Origin: Allorhodopirellula solitaria
GTDB taxonomy: Bacteria; Planctomycetota; Planctomycetia; Pirellulales; Pirellulaceae
Assembly: GCF_007859855.1 (NCBI RefSeq)
Contig: NZ_SJPK01000005.1
Coordinates: forward strand, 287,429 to 351,428
DNA: 64,000 nt
Reading direction: 5' to 3'
The notes under the pieces were generated by a model that made no database searches, was not told where the DNA came from, and worked only from the letters and a program-made list of their open reading frames with translations. Position numbers and translations under genes: made by a program. Positions 53,483 to 62,379 of this stretch are shown piece by piece; within the stretch, counting starts at the first letter, position 1, and the number at the start of each line of letters is the position of its first letter.

Positions 53483-55561
53483 ATGAATATGCCTGCTCTG
53501 AGAACGCGACACCGCAATACGGTGTTCGTACGATACTGGGTCCTGGCGGCGACGATGCTCTTGGGCTGCCTCGGGTGCACCGCGTGCTACGCCATTGTCA
53601 TGGCTGACGGCCGAATCAACCCGATGGAGGTTTTGAGTTTTACGCTCTTTGCGGTTCTGTTCACTTGGATCGCTTTCTCCTGTTGTCTGGCTGTGGTTGG
53701 TTTTGCCCATCAGTGCCGGCGGATGAGGCGTCGGAGGCAAAACGAACAGGCCGAACCGGATACAGATCCCGTTGCACCGGAGTCTGCGACGAAGTCGAGT
53801 CCCGTAGTTCGCACTGCAATCTTGGTCCCCGTTTACAACGAGTCGCCCACGCGGGTCTTCGCTGCCGTCGCGGCGATGCGAGAACAGTTGCGAGAGACGA
53901 TGTCGAAATCGGATGCAATCTCAAAGTTCGATTTCTTCGTGCTCTCCGATACGACGGACCCTGACGTCTGGTTGGAAGAGGAATGGTTTTGGTCACAGCT
54001 CAATCAGGTCGATGGGCCTCAGAACGTGGAGGCTGATCCGGCATCGGATGAGATCGGCGTCTTTTACCGGCACCGATCCAAGAATACGGCTCGAAAGGCG
54101 GGCAACATCGCTGGGTTTTGCGAGAACTGGGGCAGTCACTATGAGTTCATGATCATTCTCGATGCCGATAGCTTGATGACAGCCGATACCATGGTCGAAA
54201 TGGTTCGCCGGATGAAGATGGATGACCAACTGGGGATTTTGCAAGTACCGCCGGTACCGGTGGGGCGATGTTCTCTATTCGCACGGATGCAGCAATTCGC
54301 TGCGGCCGTGTACGGATCCACGTTTGCGGAAGGTTTCGATGGTTTCGCGGGAGATCATGGAAACTATTGGGGACACAATGCGATTCTCCGCATTGCACCT
54401 TTCATGCGATATTGTCAGTTACCGGTCCTGCAGGGTTCGGCGCCTCTAGGCGGTGAGATCCTGAGCCATGACTTCGTCGAAGCTGCCCTGATGGTCCGCG
54501 CCGGTTTCAAGGTGAAACTTGCCAACGACCTCGGCGGGAGCTTCGAGGAGTGTCCCACCACCCTGCTCGATTTCGTCAAACGAGACCATCGCTGGTGCCA
54601 GGGCAATCTCCAGCACTGGCAGTTTCTGCTCGCCGAACGGATTCATCCCTTGTCGCGGATGCACTTCTTCAGCGGCATTTTGTCCTATCTCTCCGCTCCG
54701 TTGTGGTTACTGTTCATGGCAGCTTGCCTGCTCGCCGCCGCCTGGGACCAGAACGTGGCAGCATGGTCATTGGCAAATCAATCGACTTCGATTGCGTTGG
54801 CCTTGTTCGTGGCGTCCATGGCGCTTCTGCTGGTGCCCAAATTGCTTGCAATCATCGCAGTTTGGAGTCAGCGTCCGCTTCGCCAACGTCTCGGTGGCAG
54901 GTGGAAAATTCTCGCCAGCGCTGGCACTGAGACGCTGATATCAACGGTTCTCGCTCCTCTCGTGGCCGTTTACCATTCCCGGTTCGTCCTCTCGATTTTA
55001 ACGGGTCACAACGTCAGCTGGAGCGCGCAACAACGCGATGAGACAGGAGTCAGTTGGGGTGAAGCGACCGCTCAGATGTGGAAGATGACGGTTGCGGGAC
55101 TCGTCTTTCTCGTCGGTTTGGCCAGCTGGCAACCGATGTGGCTGGTATGGTTTTCCCCGGTGATTGCTGGTTGGTCGCTATCGATCCCGCTGACCGTGGC
55201 ACTGGGAAGTCGCGCTACCGGCCAGGCCTTGGCAAGTTGCGGCCTGTTTCAGATCGCCGCGGAGCGTCATCCTGAACCGCTGCTAACACGGCATCAATAC
55301 TGGATCGGAGAGCTGACTTCCCAGAGGCGCCAGGACGATTCCGGGAGCTGGTTCGATCGCGTGCTCCATGACCTGGACTTTCGCAGCCGCCACATTGAGA
55401 TTTTGGAGGCTTCTGCTAGCCAGTTGCCCATTGAGGAGCACGAGCCCGAGTGGTCTCAACGATGCCAGGCGACTCATAACGCGGCAGACATTCCGGTCGC
55501 TTCGAGGAGGCGACTGCTATGCGACAACGATTGGCTGAAGACGCTTTCGGAAACACCGTAG
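53483..55561 (+). CDS. opgH: Glucan biosynthesis glucosyltransferase H
   Basis: 692 aa. Membrane GT2 enzyme that makes the linear beta-1,2-glucan backbone of osmoregulated periplasmic glucans from UDP-glucose. Catalytic signatures: ILVPVYNESPTRVFA at the start of the GT domain, FMIILDADSLMT (DxD), SHDFVEAALMVRAGF (general-base region) and RDHRWCQGNLQHW (the Q/RxxRW motif). Several transmembrane helices flank the domain (two before, about five after). It lacks the long N-terminal extension of the E. coli protein (847 aa). Divergent from the opgG/glucanase pair. Confidence 0.94.
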   Translation: MNMPALRTRHRNTVFVRYWVLAATMLLGCLGCTACYAIVMADGRINPMEVLSFTLFAVLFTWIAFSCCLAVVGFAHQCRRMRRRRQNEQAEPDTDPVAPESATKSSPVVRTAILVPVYNESPTRVFAAVAAMREQLRETMSKSDAISKFDFFVLSDTTDPDVWLEEEWFWSQLNQVDGPQNVEADPASDEIGVFYRHRSKNTARKAGNIAGFCENWGSHYEFMIILDADSLMTADTMVEMVRRMKMDDQLGILQVPPVPVGRCSLFARMQQFAAAVYGSTFAEGFDGFAGDHGNYWGHNAILRIAPFMRYCQLPVLQGSAPLGGEILSHDFVEAALMVRAGFKVKLANDLGGSFEECPTTLLDFVKRDHRWCQGNLQHWQFLLAERIHPLSRMHFFSGILSYLSAPLWLLFMAACLLAAAWDQNVAAWSLANQSTSIALALFVASMALLLVPKLLAIIAVWSQRPLRQRLGGRWKILASAGTETLISTVLAPLVAVYHSRFVLSILTGHNVSWSAQQRDETGVSWGEATAQMWKMTVAGLVFLVGLASWQPMWLVWFSPVIAGWSLSIPLTVALGSRATGQALASCGLFQIAAERHPEPLLTRHQYWIGELTSQRRQDDSGSWFDRVLHDLDFRSRHIEILEASASQLPIEEHEPEWSQRCQATHNAADIPVASRRRLLCDNDWLKTLSETP

Positions 55562-55903
55562 ATCGGGAAGGGTCGGTAGATTGGAGGGACGACGGACCTG
55601 AGGATCGTCGTCGCCCGGAGTCTGCCCGGGCTGTCGATTCATTGAGCCGAGACGCGTAAGCAACGGGGGGAGGAATGAGTGCCATACTGGACGAACCAAC
55701 GTGCTGCTCAATCCCCAGAAGTATCCCGTCAGGGATGATCGAAAATAGCCGGTGGTTTGAGCGGAAGCGAACACCACCGGATACGACGCCAGAGCGGTGT
55801 TTCCCGGCTGACGAGCTTGATTGGCACAAATCCACTTTCCATTGAGGCAGTGGGCAGGTAGAATGGGACGCTCTCAATTCTTCCGAGCAGACCTCCGCAT
55901 TTA
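55562..55903. other. Intergenic stretch after opgH
   Basis: About 340 bp with no gene I can support on either strand; a minus-strand frame across it mainly mirrors the end of opgH. No clear terminator hairpin with a T tail was seen. Confidence 0.4.
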
Positions 55904-56245
55904 ATGCCCCCACGCACGCGTCCGCCCTTAGTCCATCGCATGATGCCTTGCGTCATGTTGTTGCTCTTTGCGCTGCCGAGTCTCGGTTGCACGCCTACGT
56001 TTTCGCGCATTGCATTGGGTCATGAGGCACTCGGAGGCTCATCGCAGAGCCAAACCGAAGAGCTCGAAGAGCGTGTCCCCTGCTCCTCGGCGCGTCGGGA
56101 GCAGGCCTCCAAGAGGAGAAGACAGGCAGCGTGGACCCCAGACGAGCGGTCCTATCTACGCATCCGAGTCAGCCGCCACATTCCTCCACGTGCGATCGTG
56201 GGGCATCGATTGGCGAACGATTCTCTGGCGCCAATTCGCTGTTAG
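55904..56245 (+). CDS. Possible small lipoprotein (113 aa or shorter)
   Basis: The segment starting at the ATG near 55940 reads MMPCVMLLLFALPSLGC, a plausible lipoprotein signal with lipobox LPSLGC. What follows (TPTFSRIALGHEALGGSS) could be a short mature chain, but the remainder is Arg/Ser-rich and looks non-coding. Either a short real lipoprotein with a frameshifted end or a chance frame. The gap from 56246 to 56415 holds only the upstream region of the SulP gene. Confidence 0.35.
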   Translation: MPPRTRPPLVHRMMPCVMLLLFALPSLGCTPTFSRIALGHEALGGSSQSQTEELEERVPCSSARREQASKRRRQAAWTPDERSYLRIRVSRHIPPRAIVGHRLANDSLAPIRC

Positions 56246-56415
56246 CGAGCGTGACGACGAACTGTCTCATGCTCGGTGCGGAAGATTCTGCGCCGAATTC
56301 GTTGATCAGCAGAGAGATGGTTTCCGCCGCCCTCTATCACGCCGTTCGTATTGCCCGTCTTGTTACTCAGGCACTGGTTCGGTGAGCATCCGTTTACTAT
56401 CTCGAAAATCAATCC

Positions 56416-58731
56416 ATGCCTACACAGAACCCCACCACTCAAACCGATACGTCGAGCGGCACCGTTGCCAGCTCTGTTGTTCACGACCTCATCGCAGGTT
56501 TGGTCGTCTTTCTCGTTGCCCTACCGCTCTGCCTAGGCATCGCCTTGGCGTCCGGCGCCGAGCTTTTTTCAGGACTTCTCGCCGGGATCGTCGGTGGCTT
56601 AGTCGTTGCCGTCGTCAGTGGATCGCACACGAGTGTCAGCGGCCCGGCGGCTGGCTTGACGGCGATCGTTGCTGCTCAGATCACCTCGCTCGGTTCGTTC
56701 CAAGCATTTTTGTTGTCCGTCGCGATCGCGGGTTTGATCCAGATTGGATTTGGGATCGCCAAGGGCGGCGCGCTTTCGGCGTTCTTTCCCTCCAGTGTGA
56801 TCAAGGGGTTGTTGGCGGCGATCGGCGTCATCCTGATCTTGAAACAGATCCCGCACGTGTTCGGCCACGACCTCAATCCCGAAGGAGACATGTCGTTTTT
56901 TCAACCCGATGGCGAGACGACGTTCTCAGAGCTATTCGCGACCCTGGCGGGAAGCATTCACGGGGGAGCGACGGTCGTCGGATTGCTCTCGGTGGCACTC
57001 TTGTTGATCTGGGATCGGGTCGAAGTGCTCAAAAAGTCGCTGGTGCCCGCGCCGCTGCTGGTCGTGTTGATGGGTGTTGCCCTGAGCGTCTGGTTCGGCG
57101 GATGGGGTGAAAATTGGGCGATCACGGGCAATCACCTCGTTGAGATTCCGATCGCGAAGAGCATCTCTGAATTCGCCGGTTTTCTCACGCTGCCTGATTT
57201 TACTCAGTTCGGGAACCCCGCGATCTATGTCGCGGCCGTGACCATTGCCGTGGTCGCCTCCCTCGAGACACTGTTGAATCTCGAAGCGGTCGACAAAATC
57301 GACCGGCAGAAACGCAGTTCACCGGCCAGCCGCGAATTGGTCGCCCAAGGTTGTGGGAATGTCGTCTGTGGCATGATCGGTGGATTGCCGGTCACCTCGG
57401 TCATCGTGCGGGGGAGCGTCAATGTCAACTCCGGCAGCCGCACCAAGCTATCGGCCATCTTCCACGGCTTGCTGTTGTTGCTCAGCGTCGCGTTGATGCC
57501 CCAGTACCTGAACATGATTCCGCTCTCCGCCCTGGCCGCTATCCTGTTGGTGACCGGTTTCAAACTGGCTAGTCCGGCGCTGTTCAAACAGATGTCGAAC
57601 GAGGGACGCTATCAGTTCATCCCCTTCATCGTTACCGTGGTTGCGATCGTGATGACCGACCTATTGATCGGCGTCCTGATTGGCTTGGCAGTTGCCATTC
57701 TGTTCATTCTCAATAGCAACCTGCGGCGTCCCATTCGCCGCACCGTGGAGTCCAGTCGCGAGGGCGACGTCACGCATGTGGAACTCGCCAACCAGGTCAG
57801 CTTTCTCAATCGGGCTGCTATTCAAGGGATCGTTGATGAAGCCAAACCGGGTAGCCGATTCACGTTCGATGCACGACAGTCGGACTATATCGATCCGGAC
57901 GTCCTCAGCTTGATTCGAGATTTCGCTGATACGACCGGTCCCGCACGCGATGTTCTCGTCAACCTCGTTGGATTCAAGGACAAGTATCAACTCAACGATA
58001 CTGCGCAGTTTGCCAGCCACACGACGCAGGAACTCAAGGAGAACATGACGCCGGACGAAGTGATTGAAACCATGCGTGAAGGCAACCGACGTTTCGTCAC
58101 AGGCAACCGGCTGAACCGTGACCTGAGCCGGCAGGTCTACGCGACGGCCGGCGGTCAGAATCCATTCGCCGCAGTGTTGAGTTGTATCGACTCGCGAGTA
58201 CCCACCGAGTTGGTGTTTGATCTCGGGGTGGGTGACATCTTCAGTGTCCGAGTTGCGGGCAACGTCATCGGCACGAAATCGCTCGGCAGCTTGGAGTATG
58301 CCGTGGGTGTGTCGAAAGTCAAATTGGTGGTCGTCCTCGGGCACACCAACTGTGGCGCGGTGACGGCAGCGGTCAAGCTTCTCGCCAGTGGTGAGGGGGC
58401 TGAAAGCGCCACCGGTTGCCAGCACTTGCAACCGATCGTGGATGAAATTGCGCCGAGCGTGAGCAAGGGTTCGACCGACTCCATCGATCGTCTCAGCAGC
58501 GAGGAACTCGAATCCTACGTCGACGGCGTCGCCGAGCGGAATGTGCTCCACACCGTCGACCAAGTGCTCGAGCGTAGCCGCGTAATCCGCAGCGCTGCTG
58601 AGGGTGAGCAAATTCGCGTCGTCGGCGCACTCTACGATGTCCGATCCGGTACCGTCCGATTCCTCAGTGACGAGTTTACTGAGCCCGCGGATGAGCCTGT
58701 TCGTAAATCGTTCGAAGATTCGTCGCACTGA
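56416..58731 (+). CDS. SulP anion transporter fused to STAS and beta-carbonic anhydrase
   Basis: 771 aa. Residues ~20-440 are a SulP transporter (VHDLIAGLVVFLVALPLCLG, SVSGPAAGLTAIV, GGLPVTSVIVRGSVNVNSG). Residues ~450-545 form a STAS-like domain (VSFLNRAAIQGIVDEAK then FDARQSDYIDPDVLSLI). Residues ~560-760 are a beta-carbonic anhydrase with zinc ligands Cys590, His643 and Cys646 in SCIDSR and GHTNCGAV, and the catalytic Asp592-Arg594 dyad. This architecture is known and is taken to mean bicarbonate import coupled to CO2/bicarbonate interconversion at the inner face of the membrane. Its last 56 bp overlap the convergent recombinase gene. Confidence 0.93.
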   Translation: MPTQNPTTQTDTSSGTVASSVVHDLIAGLVVFLVALPLCLGIALASGAELFSGLLAGIVGGLVVAVVSGSHTSVSGPAAGLTAIVAAQITSLGSFQAFLLSVAIAGLIQIGFGIAKGGALSAFFPSSVIKGLLAAIGVILILKQIPHVFGHDLNPEGDMSFFQPDGETTFSELFATLAGSIHGGATVVGLLSVALLLIWDRVEVLKKSLVPAPLLVVLMGVALSVWFGGWGENWAITGNHLVEIPIAKSISEFAGFLTLPDFTQFGNPAIYVAAVTIAVVASLETLLNLEAVDKIDRQKRSSPASRELVAQGCGNVVCGMIGGLPVTSVIVRGSVNVNSGSRTKLSAIFHGLLLLLSVALMPQYLNMIPLSALAAILLVTGFKLASPALFKQMSNEGRYQFIPFIVTVVAIVMTDLLIGVLIGLAVAILFILNSNLRRPIRRTVESSREGDVTHVELANQVSFLNRAAIQGIVDEAKPGSRFTFDARQSDYIDPDVLSLIRDFADTTGPARDVLVNLVGFKDKYQLNDTAQFASHTTQELKENMTPDEVIETMREGNRRFVTGNRLNRDLSRQVYATAGGQNPFAAVLSCIDSRVPTELVFDLGVGDIFSVRVAGNVIGTKSLGSLEYAVGVSKVKLVVVLGHTNCGAVTAAVKLLASGEGAESATGCQHLQPIVDEIAPSVSKGSTDSIDRLSSEELESYVDGVAERNVLHTVDQVLERSRVIRSAAEGEQIRVVGALYDVRSGTVRFLSDEFTEPADEPVRKSFEDSSH

Positions 58732-59593
58732 CATGCGTGTAGATTTGTGTGGTCGTCAGTGATTTGTGACCGAGTAGTTCCTGCACGCTGCGAATGTCGG
58801 CACCTCGATCGAGCAGATGGGTGGCGAAGGAATGCCGCAGTGTGTGGGGGCTGGTTCGGGTATCGAGTTCGGCCGCTGCGATGTACTTGTCGAGCATGCG
58901 ACCCACGCTGCGGGTCGTGAGAATATTGCCGAAACGGTTAACGAAAACGGGCGCGGCCTGGCCGAGTATCTCGGTCTTGGCCGACCGCGTCCGCCGCGCC
59001 GCGTAGCTGCGGATCGCCTCAACGGCGTAGGATCCCAGCGGGCTGATCCGTTCTTTGCGTCCCTTCCCGCGGACCCGGGTGATGCCCTGGGAAAAATCGA
59101 GGTCGCCGTCGCGGAGACCCACTAATTCGCTGACACGGAGACCAGCCGAGTACATCGTCTCCAAAATTGCCCGGTCGCGCAGCCCTGCCGGGTCGTGCGC
59201 CGAAGGAGTCGTCAACAGGCGTCCGATCTCGTCGTTGGATAGCACCAGCGGCAGTTTGCGATTCTGACGCGGATTGCGTAGCGGTTTAGCAGGATTGGAC
59301 TTCGCCGTACCTTCGCGCATGGCGAACTTGAAGAAACTACGCAGTGACGCGAGCTTGCGAGAAATGGTCGTCTTGGCATAGTCGGCCTGCTGTAGCGCCG
59401 ACTGAAATTGCCTCAGGTGCAAGGGAGTGAGGGCATCGACCGAGGTGCTCCCCTCTTCATTGCCACTGATCCACTGAGCGAACCCGATGAGGTCTTCTCG
59501 ATACGCCTTGATCGTCAGGTCCGACGCATTGCGTTCGGTTGCCATGTATCTCAAGAATCGAGTGATCGTCGACGACAGTGTGGCTCGCGGCAT
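58676..59593 (-). CDS. Tyrosine recombinase XerC/XerD family
   Basis: 305 aa, the normal Xer length. N-terminal SAM-like core-binding domain (ITRFLRYMATERNASDLTIKAY), then the catalytic domain with Arg in YSAGLRVSEL, Lys in VRGKGRKER, His-x-x-Arg in HTLRHSFATHLLDRGADI, His in LLGHKSLTTTQ and nucleophile Tyr285 in IYTHVSATNLR. Xer enzymes resolve chromosome dimers at dif; a paralogue could serve integrons or mobile DNA, but the full-length match and plain setting favour the housekeeping role. The C-terminus is encoded inside the 3' end of the SulP gene on the other strand. Confidence 0.92.
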   Translation of the reverse strand: MPRATLSSTITRFLRYMATERNASDLTIKAYREDLIGFAQWISGNEEGSTSVDALTPLHLRQFQSALQQADYAKTTISRKLASLRSFFKFAMREGTAKSNPAKPLRNPRQNRKLPLVLSNDEIGRLLTTPSAHDPAGLRDRAILETMYSAGLRVSELVGLRDGDLDFSQGITRVRGKGRKERISPLGSYAVEAIRSYAARRTRSAKTEILGQAAPVFVNRFGNILTTRSVGRMLDKYIAAAELDTRTSPHTLRHSFATHLLDRGADIRSVQELLGHKSLTTTQIYTHVSATNLRTIYEQAHPRAQ

Positions 59594-59619
59594 GAATTGC
59601 TCCCCTTGCTGAGTTCCCG

Positions 59620-59868
59620 CTAGGCAAAGTCGTCCATCGAGATACTGTCGAACTCTTCGCTAGCACCAACCTCGTCGTAGTCGGTGAATACCGTTTCGCG
59701 GATCTTCCGAGACAGCATGGCAGCGTCATACCACGAGAAATCCAATTCCGGATTGGCCGCGAAGCGGGCCAATTGCCGCAGCGTTTCATCGCGATTTCCG
59801 TCATCGAACAGAAAGATGAACTTCTCTTCGCCTTTGACCAAGGCTAATACGTTGACTTCCTTTTCCAT
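59620..59868 (-). CDS. Small conserved-looking hypothetical protein (82 aa)
   Basis: Starts at the ATG at 59868 with an AGGACGAGAG-type ribosome site; the longer frame upstream to 60444 is not coding-like. The product is acidic: VNVLALVKGEEKFIFLFDD, then RDETLRQLARFAANPELDFSWYDAAMLSRKIRE. No transmembrane segment and no known domain. It lies 26 bp upstream of the recombinase gene in the same orientation and may share its transcript. Confidence 0.75.
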   Translation of the reverse strand: MEKEVNVLALVKGEEKFIFLFDDGNRDETLRQLARFAANPELDFSWYDAAMLSRKIRETVFTDYDEVGASEEFDSISMDDFA

Positions 59869-60070
59869 CTTCTCTCTCGTCCTGAGGTAGGGGGCCTGCA
59901 GCGGGGAGGTTGCCACTCGGTTCTCATCTATCGGCATCACGGCGGCACCGCAATGAGGTTGGTTGGATCGAGATCGCCTGGAGTGTCCAAGATTCCATAG
60001 ACCAAGCAAATCAATCGCTCCAGGCGGATCAGTCCGCCTATTCGCTGCCACTGCACCTTGCCGCTCTGCT

Positions 60071-60658
60071 TCACTCTTTGACAGGCCTGTCATCACGATG
60101 ATTCCCCGCGGCAATGCGTGGAGGTGCGCTCGCAGGGGCGAGATACCCGGTTGGCGGCAAGCGGGTCGGTCGGAGCTGCTGCCGCGTCGACTCCGAAGCG
60201 AGATAACGCGAACGATCAAAAGGCTGGGGAGTGAACGTCGACGGAGCCGGGCCCACTCGTAAACTCGACGGCGTTTCGCGCTGACCGCTGCCGGGGTGCT
60301 CAGTTGCTCGTTGAGCAACCGCGCGACTGCGATCGCCGCGCGTCGACAGATCCGCCCAACTGGCAGACAACGAATCGAGCGGCGAAGCGTCCAGACGAGA
60401 GCTATCGAGCGGCGAGCTTTCAACCCGCCCTGAGGCACGCTCACCGATCGATGGCAAGTGCAGACGGGTAGGCGCCCGGGAGGGGACGGGCACGCGGGTG
60501 GATCCTGTCATCGGCGCGGCCCCCGCCGGTGGCCGCAACGGATCCGCAGCCGATAAAGAAGCACCGCAGGCGAAACAGAGAGCACCGCCGAAAATCGCAC
60601 GGGTGAACGCCGCTCTGACGCGTTGGCAACGACAATCTGTATGGAGTGATTGATTCAT
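60071..60658 (-). CDS. Secreted Ser/Pro-rich hypothetical protein
   Basis: 195 aa with a probable signal peptide (hydrophobic run AIFGGALCFACGASLSAA around residues 21-38). The mature chain is low-complexity, rich in Ser, Pro and Arg, with a short internal repeat (SSPLDSSRLDASPLDSLSA). It is likely disordered outside the cytoplasm. Function unknown. A 200-bp gap separates it from the 82-aa gene; nothing is seen in that gap. Confidence 0.5.
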   Translation of the reverse strand: MNQSLHTDCRCQRVRAAFTRAIFGGALCFACGASLSAADPLRPPAGAAPMTGSTRVPVPSRAPTRLHLPSIGERASGRVESSPLDSSRLDASPLDSLSASWADLSTRGDRSRAVAQRATEHPGSGQRETPSSLRVGPAPSTFTPQPFDRSRYLASESTRQQLRPTRLPPTGYLAPASAPPRIAAGNHRDDRPVKE

Positions 60659-61080
60659 GATTGGGTCTCTCAGGTGACATCGCCGGCAGCGACGATTGCC
60701 TTGGTGCTTTCCTCATCGGAGAAAGCGACGTCCGGAATATTCCGATTCTGAGGATTGACCGGCCTGTTGCCCCACCGGCCGCGGATCGACCCGCAGAACC
60801 CGCACAGATTAACAGCCGGGAGGTGCGACACCCGGGATGCGCGCAGTAACGCCGATCCAACCGGGGTTGCTCGTCAAATCGATTGTGCGAGAAATCGCTT
60901 CTAAGCCGAGGATTCAAAGGAGCGCTCTGTCGCTCGAGACCGACGATTTGTTACGGAAACGTATACCAAGCGATCCGCACGGCATTTCTCTCGTCCCGTT
61001 TCACAACCTGGACGTGAAACTCGCCACTGACCGGTTCGCCCTACCACCCTTCCATCCTCCCTGCGCCCACCTATCCACTC
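60659..61080. other. Intergenic region upstream of the LptF/LptG-family gene
   Basis: About 420 bp between divergent genes. Short frames on both strands have no motif or good start. Expected to hold the promoters of the secreted hypothetical (minus) and the permease (plus). Confidence 0.4.
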
Positions 61081-62277
61081 GTGATCCCAACCCGACTAAC
61101 GCGTACGATTTTGTGGGAGATCCTCCGCATCTTTGTAATTGCGTTGGTGGTTTTGACGACCATCATTCTGTTGATCGCGGTTGCTCGCGAATTGATCCGC
61201 AAGGGGCTTGGCCCGATGGCTGTGCTGCACCTCCTGCCCTTCGCGATTCCCATTTCGTTGCAGCACGCAGTGCCCGCGACGGCGTTGTTCTCAGTCTGCT
61301 GTGTTTACGGACGGATGGCGGCTGACGGGGAAATCAGCACGGTGAAATCGTCGGGCATCTCGCCGCTGCGTTTATTGCAACCGGCCCTGGTCTTCGCAGC
61401 CCTACTGAGCCCCCTGGCTGTGTACTGCAGCGACACGGCGGTCTCGTGGGGCAAGCCTGGTGTGAAACGAGTGGTGCTGCTGTCGGTGGAAGACATTGCC
61501 TACAAAGTGCTCGAATCCCAGCATTCCTTTACGTCCGATCACGGGTTCTCGATTCATGTTCGCGAGATCGAAGACCGGCGAATGATCTCACCGACGGTGG
61601 TGGTACGAGGGCGCGGCGATGAGGCGTTCGAGGTGACCGCGAGTGAAGGACAACTCGTGATGGATGAAGAACGCCAAGCCCTCGTGCTCAAACTCGTCGA
61701 TAGCAAGGTGGTTCGTGGCCGTGGCTTCGGTGGCACACTGCCAGGCGAATCCACATTTGAAATCCCGCTGGGAAACACATTGGCCGACGAGGACCCGTCG
61801 ATCATGAGCCCAAGTGAGTTACCACTGCGGTTAATCCGCCGGCAAAAATCGCATCAGCGCGAGAAAACACACGCTGCCGTGGGCCAGTTGGCCGCATTCA
61901 CTGGTTTCGCGTTGCTGCAGTCGCGGCCCGAAACGATTGGCGGCGCCAAAGCCAACGGGATTCACTCCGCACTCAATGCCAGCCGCACTCGTTTGACCCG
62001 TTTGAAGACCGAGCCCTGGCGCCGCTGGGCCGAAGGGTTCACGTGTTTCTTCTTCGTCTTCGTCGGTGCGCCGCTGGCGATTTTGGCCAAGACGAGTGAT
62101 TACTGGACCACATTCGGGATGTGCTTTCTCCCGATTATCTTGATTTATTACCCCTTATTCCTGCTGGGGCTCGATCAAGCCAAGGCAGGTGATATGCCGC
62201 CCTATGGTGTTTGGACAGGCAACGTCGTGCTGGGAAGCATCGGCGCGATCCTGCTCGTCAAAGTCCGCAGGTATTGA
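61081..62277 (+). CDS. LptF/LptG family (YjgP/YjgQ) permease
   Basis: 398 aa from a GTG start. The N-terminal half has the family pattern ILRIFVIALVVLTTIILLIAV and HAVPATALFSVCCVYGRMAADGEISTVKSSGISP. A periplasmic beta-jellyroll domain (about 120-260) separates it from the last three helices (FTCFFFVFVGAPLAILAK to the end). LptF and LptG form the inner-membrane channel of the ABC transporter that extracts lipopolysaccharide; only one such gene is here, so the partner must be elsewhere. Supports a Gram-negative-type envelope with LPS transport. Confidence 0.9.
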   Translation: MIPTRLTRTILWEILRIFVIALVVLTTIILLIAVARELIRKGLGPMAVLHLLPFAIPISLQHAVPATALFSVCCVYGRMAADGEISTVKSSGISPLRLLQPALVFAALLSPLAVYCSDTAVSWGKPGVKRVVLLSVEDIAYKVLESQHSFTSDHGFSIHVREIEDRRMISPTVVVRGRGDEAFEVTASEGQLVMDEERQALVLKLVDSKVVRGRGFGGTLPGESTFEIPLGNTLADEDPSIMSPSELPLRLIRRQKSHQREKTHAAVGQLAAFTGFALLQSRPETIGGAKANGIHSALNASRTRLTRLKTEPWRRWAEGFTCFFFVFVGAPLAILAKTSDYWTTFGMCFLPIILIYYPLFLLGLDQAKAGDMPPYGVWTGNVVLGSIGAILLVKVRRY

Positions 62278-62379
62278 GATCTACCGTAGGTGGCGGGGTG
62301 CCGACCTACGGCGAATCTCGGTGATTCCGTCTGGGAGCGGTGCGTACCTGGCAGCTCGCCCGCCCCCGAGGAAGCGAAC

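Noticed and set aside
55968-57110. 380-codon plus-strand frame running into the SulP gene
   Set aside because: Arg-rich out-of-frame product overlapping the start of a clear transporter gene.
58676-59593. Phage or integron integrase marking an integration site
   Set aside because: Length and motifs match housekeeping XerC/D, and no attachment repeats, cassettes or phage genes are near.
59869-60444. Long N-terminal extension of the 82-aa hypothetical
   Set aside because: The extra part is Arg-rich, overlaps another gene in antisense and precedes an ATG with a ribosome site.
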